From: Lucifuga dentata
Taxonomy: Eukaryota > Chordata > Actinopteri > Ophidiiformes > Bythitidae
DNA length: 64,000 nt
Direction: 5' to 3'
Assembly: GCA_014773175.1 (NCBI GenBank)
Contig: VXCM01001508.1
Span: 146,527 to 210,526 of the forward strand
The notes beneath the pieces are model-generated. The model was given only the letters and a program-made list of their open reading frames with translations. It was not told where the DNA came from and searched no databases. This document shows positions 61,404 to 64,000 of the stretch, piece by piece (position 1 is the first letter of the stretch; every line of letters starts with the position of its first letter). The position numbers and the translations under genes are program-made.

Positions 61404-62080
61404 ACTGTTTGGACAACGACACAAAAAGAAATGACAGTGATTTGTGATTTGAAAAAAAAAGCGAAGTGGCCGTTGGTGTCTGTTGGAGGCTTGCTCAGGT
61501 GTCTGAGCTCAGAGACGGAGATGTGTCACTAGCATGCAGCTCTCCGCTTCTCTCTCTTTTATTTTTCTAAGTTTGTTATTTCACCTTCTTGGTATTACAA
61601 AAAATCGCAGTTTTTTTTTGGCGTTTTTTTTTTTTTTTTNGTTTTTTTTTTTTTTTATCACAAGTTGGAAACCTTCTGTTGGAAATTCACAAAAGCGTCG
61701 CGGTCAGTCAGCCGTGGAAAAAGGGATTCAAAAGCAGTCGACGAAGCACTTGAAGGTAAGCCTGAAGAATCTCATGGATGACCGTTAGATGAAAATGATA
61801 CTGCGGCTATGAAGGAGGATGGTTTGTAACCGCCTGGTCAAACGTCCATCAACCTGGGTGTACTGTGTATATCCGTGCGTGTGGGATCCCTCACCGTGGT
61901 TCTGCAGACGGAGAATGTGATCAGCTCCACGGACTGCTAGCCGTGACAGACGCTCCCCCCGCCCCCCTGCGCCCCCCAGCCGGCGTGACGTGATTGGCTG
62001 AAGCGCGGGCCGAGTNCCCCCCGCCCCCCTGCGCCCCCCAGCCGGCGTGACGTGATTGGCTGAAGCGCGGGCCGAGTGCG
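61404..62080 (-). promoter_or_regulatory. slc6a8 promoter and probable non-coding first exon
   Basis: The ATG exon begins at an acceptor (pyrimidine-rich tract, CCAAACAG) one base before the ATG, so an upstream non-coding exon is needed. A donor CCACG-GTGAGG at 61895 fits its 3' end. The CpG-rich DNA at 61955-62077 contains GC-rich boxes and, in transcript orientation, GCCAATCACGTCACG, a CCAAT box next to a CRE-like ACGTCA. No TATA box is seen. An exact 61-bp duplication around the N at 62016 (61955-62015 and 62017-62077) doubles these motifs, probably artificially. Confidence 0.55.
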
Positions 62081-62479
62081 GTGAGCACAACATCAGCAGC
62101 ATGAGTCAAAGGATGGCTTTATTACTCTGCACACGTCCTTGACCTGGAAATCACACAGATAACTGCAGACAGATGCCCAGAGCGGCGTCTAACGCTCTGC
62201 GCTTTTATTCTACATTTGGGAGCACAGGTTGGGTTCCCAACCTGGGGCCCAGGGTGCCACAGTGGACCACTGAAGGTTCCACAGCAAAAGGTGGAAAGGT
62301 TTCCTAATGATACAGTCCAAAGCAGAGAAGCAAAGAAGAGATGCAAATAAGATCATATTTAGAAATTCTCTAGTCATTCTCGTGTCCCTTACTGAGGTTT
62401 TACTTTTGTCTCAGGGGCGTAGCTAGGAATTCTGCGGGCTCATTTCATCCTTCTGGGCTATCTAGAATAATCAAGAATA

Positions 62480-62872
62480 ATCTCTGCAGCGAGAGTTAAA
62501 CTGTGGAATTCATTAGATAATGATTTGAAAGGTTATCCTGATTTTTTTCAATTTAAGAAAATGTATAAAGAAAGAATATTCGGCCGTTATGAATATGAGT
62601 AATGTTAAACTCTGGCATAATGGTATATTTTGTTCTTTTGTCTTTTGGCTGTGATTAAATTATTTGATTAAACAGTTAATAAAGGGTAGATCATCTACAT
62701 TTAAGTTTTGTTACATAAACTCAGAGTTTATGTTTGTTATGAAGAAAGGGGCAGGTATTGATAAGACTTTCTTCTTCTTCCTGCTCCTTTCATTCATGGA
62801 AAGTGTGAAAATGCTGAGGTTGATATTTTGTGTGTGAGCATTGCATGAATGAAATAAATGAAATGAAATAAT
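62480..62872 (+). mobile_element. 3' end of a LINE retrotransposon
   Basis: A frame at 62492-62602 encodes the C-terminal LINE signature (KLWNSLDNDLKG, FFQFKKMYKERIFG, then stop). It is followed by a 3' UTR with AAAGGGGCAGG and TTCTTCTTCCTGCTCCTTTC and a terminal ATGAA-type repeat near 62843-62872. This arrangement is typical of 5'-truncated fish LINEs. Confidence 0.7.
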
Positions 62873-64000
62873 CATGATCCAATCAGTGACAGCACTAGCT
62901 CAGAGGGAATATACTTTTATAAACAAGATGTATGTGCTTTAAAACAGGTCTGCGTGGAGGTCCTTGCCATGAAAAAGGTATTAATAGGTTCAAGTGGCAG
63001 ACTGGATACTGGAATGGTCATCATACTGCATAACTGGACTGCCTTGACTGGACTGCATTGAGCAAAGCACCCAGATTATTTGTATTGGGCAACTCAGCTC
63101 CAAGGTGTATAAGTATAGGTGTGAAATAAGGTGATGTCAAAAAGGAGCACTGTTATTCATATCACTGGAATATAATTAGTAATAGAGTTAGAAATATATT
63201 CCAACACACTAAAATATAGTAAGACCAGTCAGAATCTTTGTCAACACCCACCACACATAGCATAGAACATATAATTTGATCTGATCATGGTAGCTGATCA
63301 TACCTTTAGCTGACTTTACATACTAGAATTGGGTTTCTGTCGCTGACTGTTGTGACATCTACTGACATCTACTGGACACTGATATATAAAACAGGCTTGA
63401 CAACTTAAAAGTACATGAATAAATACCACTTACAGCAATATTAAAACATTTTTAATATATTATATTAACATACAATATATACATTAAAATACTGTGATTC
63501 AGTGCAACATCAAGCTGTAATAAATATGCATTCCATCAACTTAAATAACACACCCACAATAAATAACACTCAAAAACACACGCAGACGGACAGAGAAAGT
63601 GTTTAAATGGTGAGAAAGGAAACACAAAATTTGGAATACCACAGACTGTAAATCTGACATTTTGTCTGGTCTAGGAAAACCCTGGATTTGCTTTTGGACT
63701 GGCAAACCCTTAGCAAATAACTTAGGAAACAAATTCACTTTGGAAACAAACTGAAGAACATACATAGAGAATCTGACAAAATTTCCCTCAGGATGACATT
63801 CATGAATAAATGATATGGCTCATAAAAGGCTTTAATTCTATAATAATAATGATAATAACACTGACCTGCAATATGGGAAAACGTCTACTAAATCTAAATG
63901 GAAGGAAGATATGCAGGCTTATCCCTCACACACAACTGCATCTTTCCCAAATTGGATCGTAGAAGCTATATATTTCAGTCTAGTATGCATTATTCTGAAT
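62873..64000. other. Gene-free right edge
   Basis: No exon, RNA gene or recognised repeat was found. Open frames here are short and without family resemblance. Confidence 0.5.

Noticed and set aside
61534..61788. Plus-strand exon ending at CTTGAAG-GTAAGC opposite the slc6a8 promoter
   Set aside because: A donor-like site exists, but the frame crosses a poly(T) tract with an N and encodes nothing recognisable. A divergent transcript cannot be excluded, but is not supported.

Overview
This window is nuclear DNA from a bony fish, most likely a percomorph teleost. All genes are split by GT-AG introns, CA/GT and CT microsatellites are frequent, and the protein sequences are clearly vertebrate. 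The intergenic and intronic DNA holds teleost-type transposon remains: Tc1/mariner, hAT, piggyBac-like and Helentron-like DNA elements, Penelope-like and LINE retroelement fragments, and several inverted-repeat MITEs. Nothing bacterial is present: no operon, CRISPR array or phage.

Four genes were resolved exon by exon with consistent reading phase. (1) A NUAK-family SNF1/AMPK-related kinase, minus strand, coding 7222-19186, 7 exons. (2) kbtbd12, a BTB-BACK-Kelch protein, minus strand, 20467-24215, 9 coding exons, 615 aa. (3) slc26a6-like anion exchanger, plus strand, 33441-43797, 19 exons, 791 aa. (4) slc6a8, creatine transporter, minus strand, 46219-61403, 14 coding exons, 684 aa, plus a likely non-coding first exon and GC-rich CCAAT promoter near 61895-62080. 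slc26a6 and slc6a8 converge tail to tail, with opposing poly(A) signals about 30 bp apart. Two weaker coding signals are an unassigned pair of 3' exons on the minus strand (26643-26924) and possible receptor-tail exons at the left edge (300-840).

Layout: 1-2.3 kb, edge exons, a 26-bp minisatellite and a Tc1 remnant; 2.3-6.4 kb, gene-free DNA with two MITE copies; 6.4-19.6 kb, the NUAK gene; 19.6-24.2 kb, kbtbd12; 24.6-33.1 kb, transposon-rich gap (hAT, Penelope-like, MITEs) with the unassigned exons; 33.4-45.3 kb, slc26a6; 45.3-62.1 kb, slc6a8, including a nested Helentron-in-mariner insertion in intron 2; 62.4-64 kb, LINE fragment and unremarkable DNA.

The four genes do not form a pathway; they are chromosomal neighbours. 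No undescribed multi-gene system was found. The best leads are local: a minisatellite of DR1 nuclear-receptor sites, a TIR element packed with TAATTA sites just upstream of slc26a6, a duplicated 3' splice site in slc6a8, a 33-bp exon copy inside a kbtbd12 intron, an intron of slc26a6 that is mostly one MITE hairpin, and a systematic assembly artefact in which single Ns sit between exact repeats.
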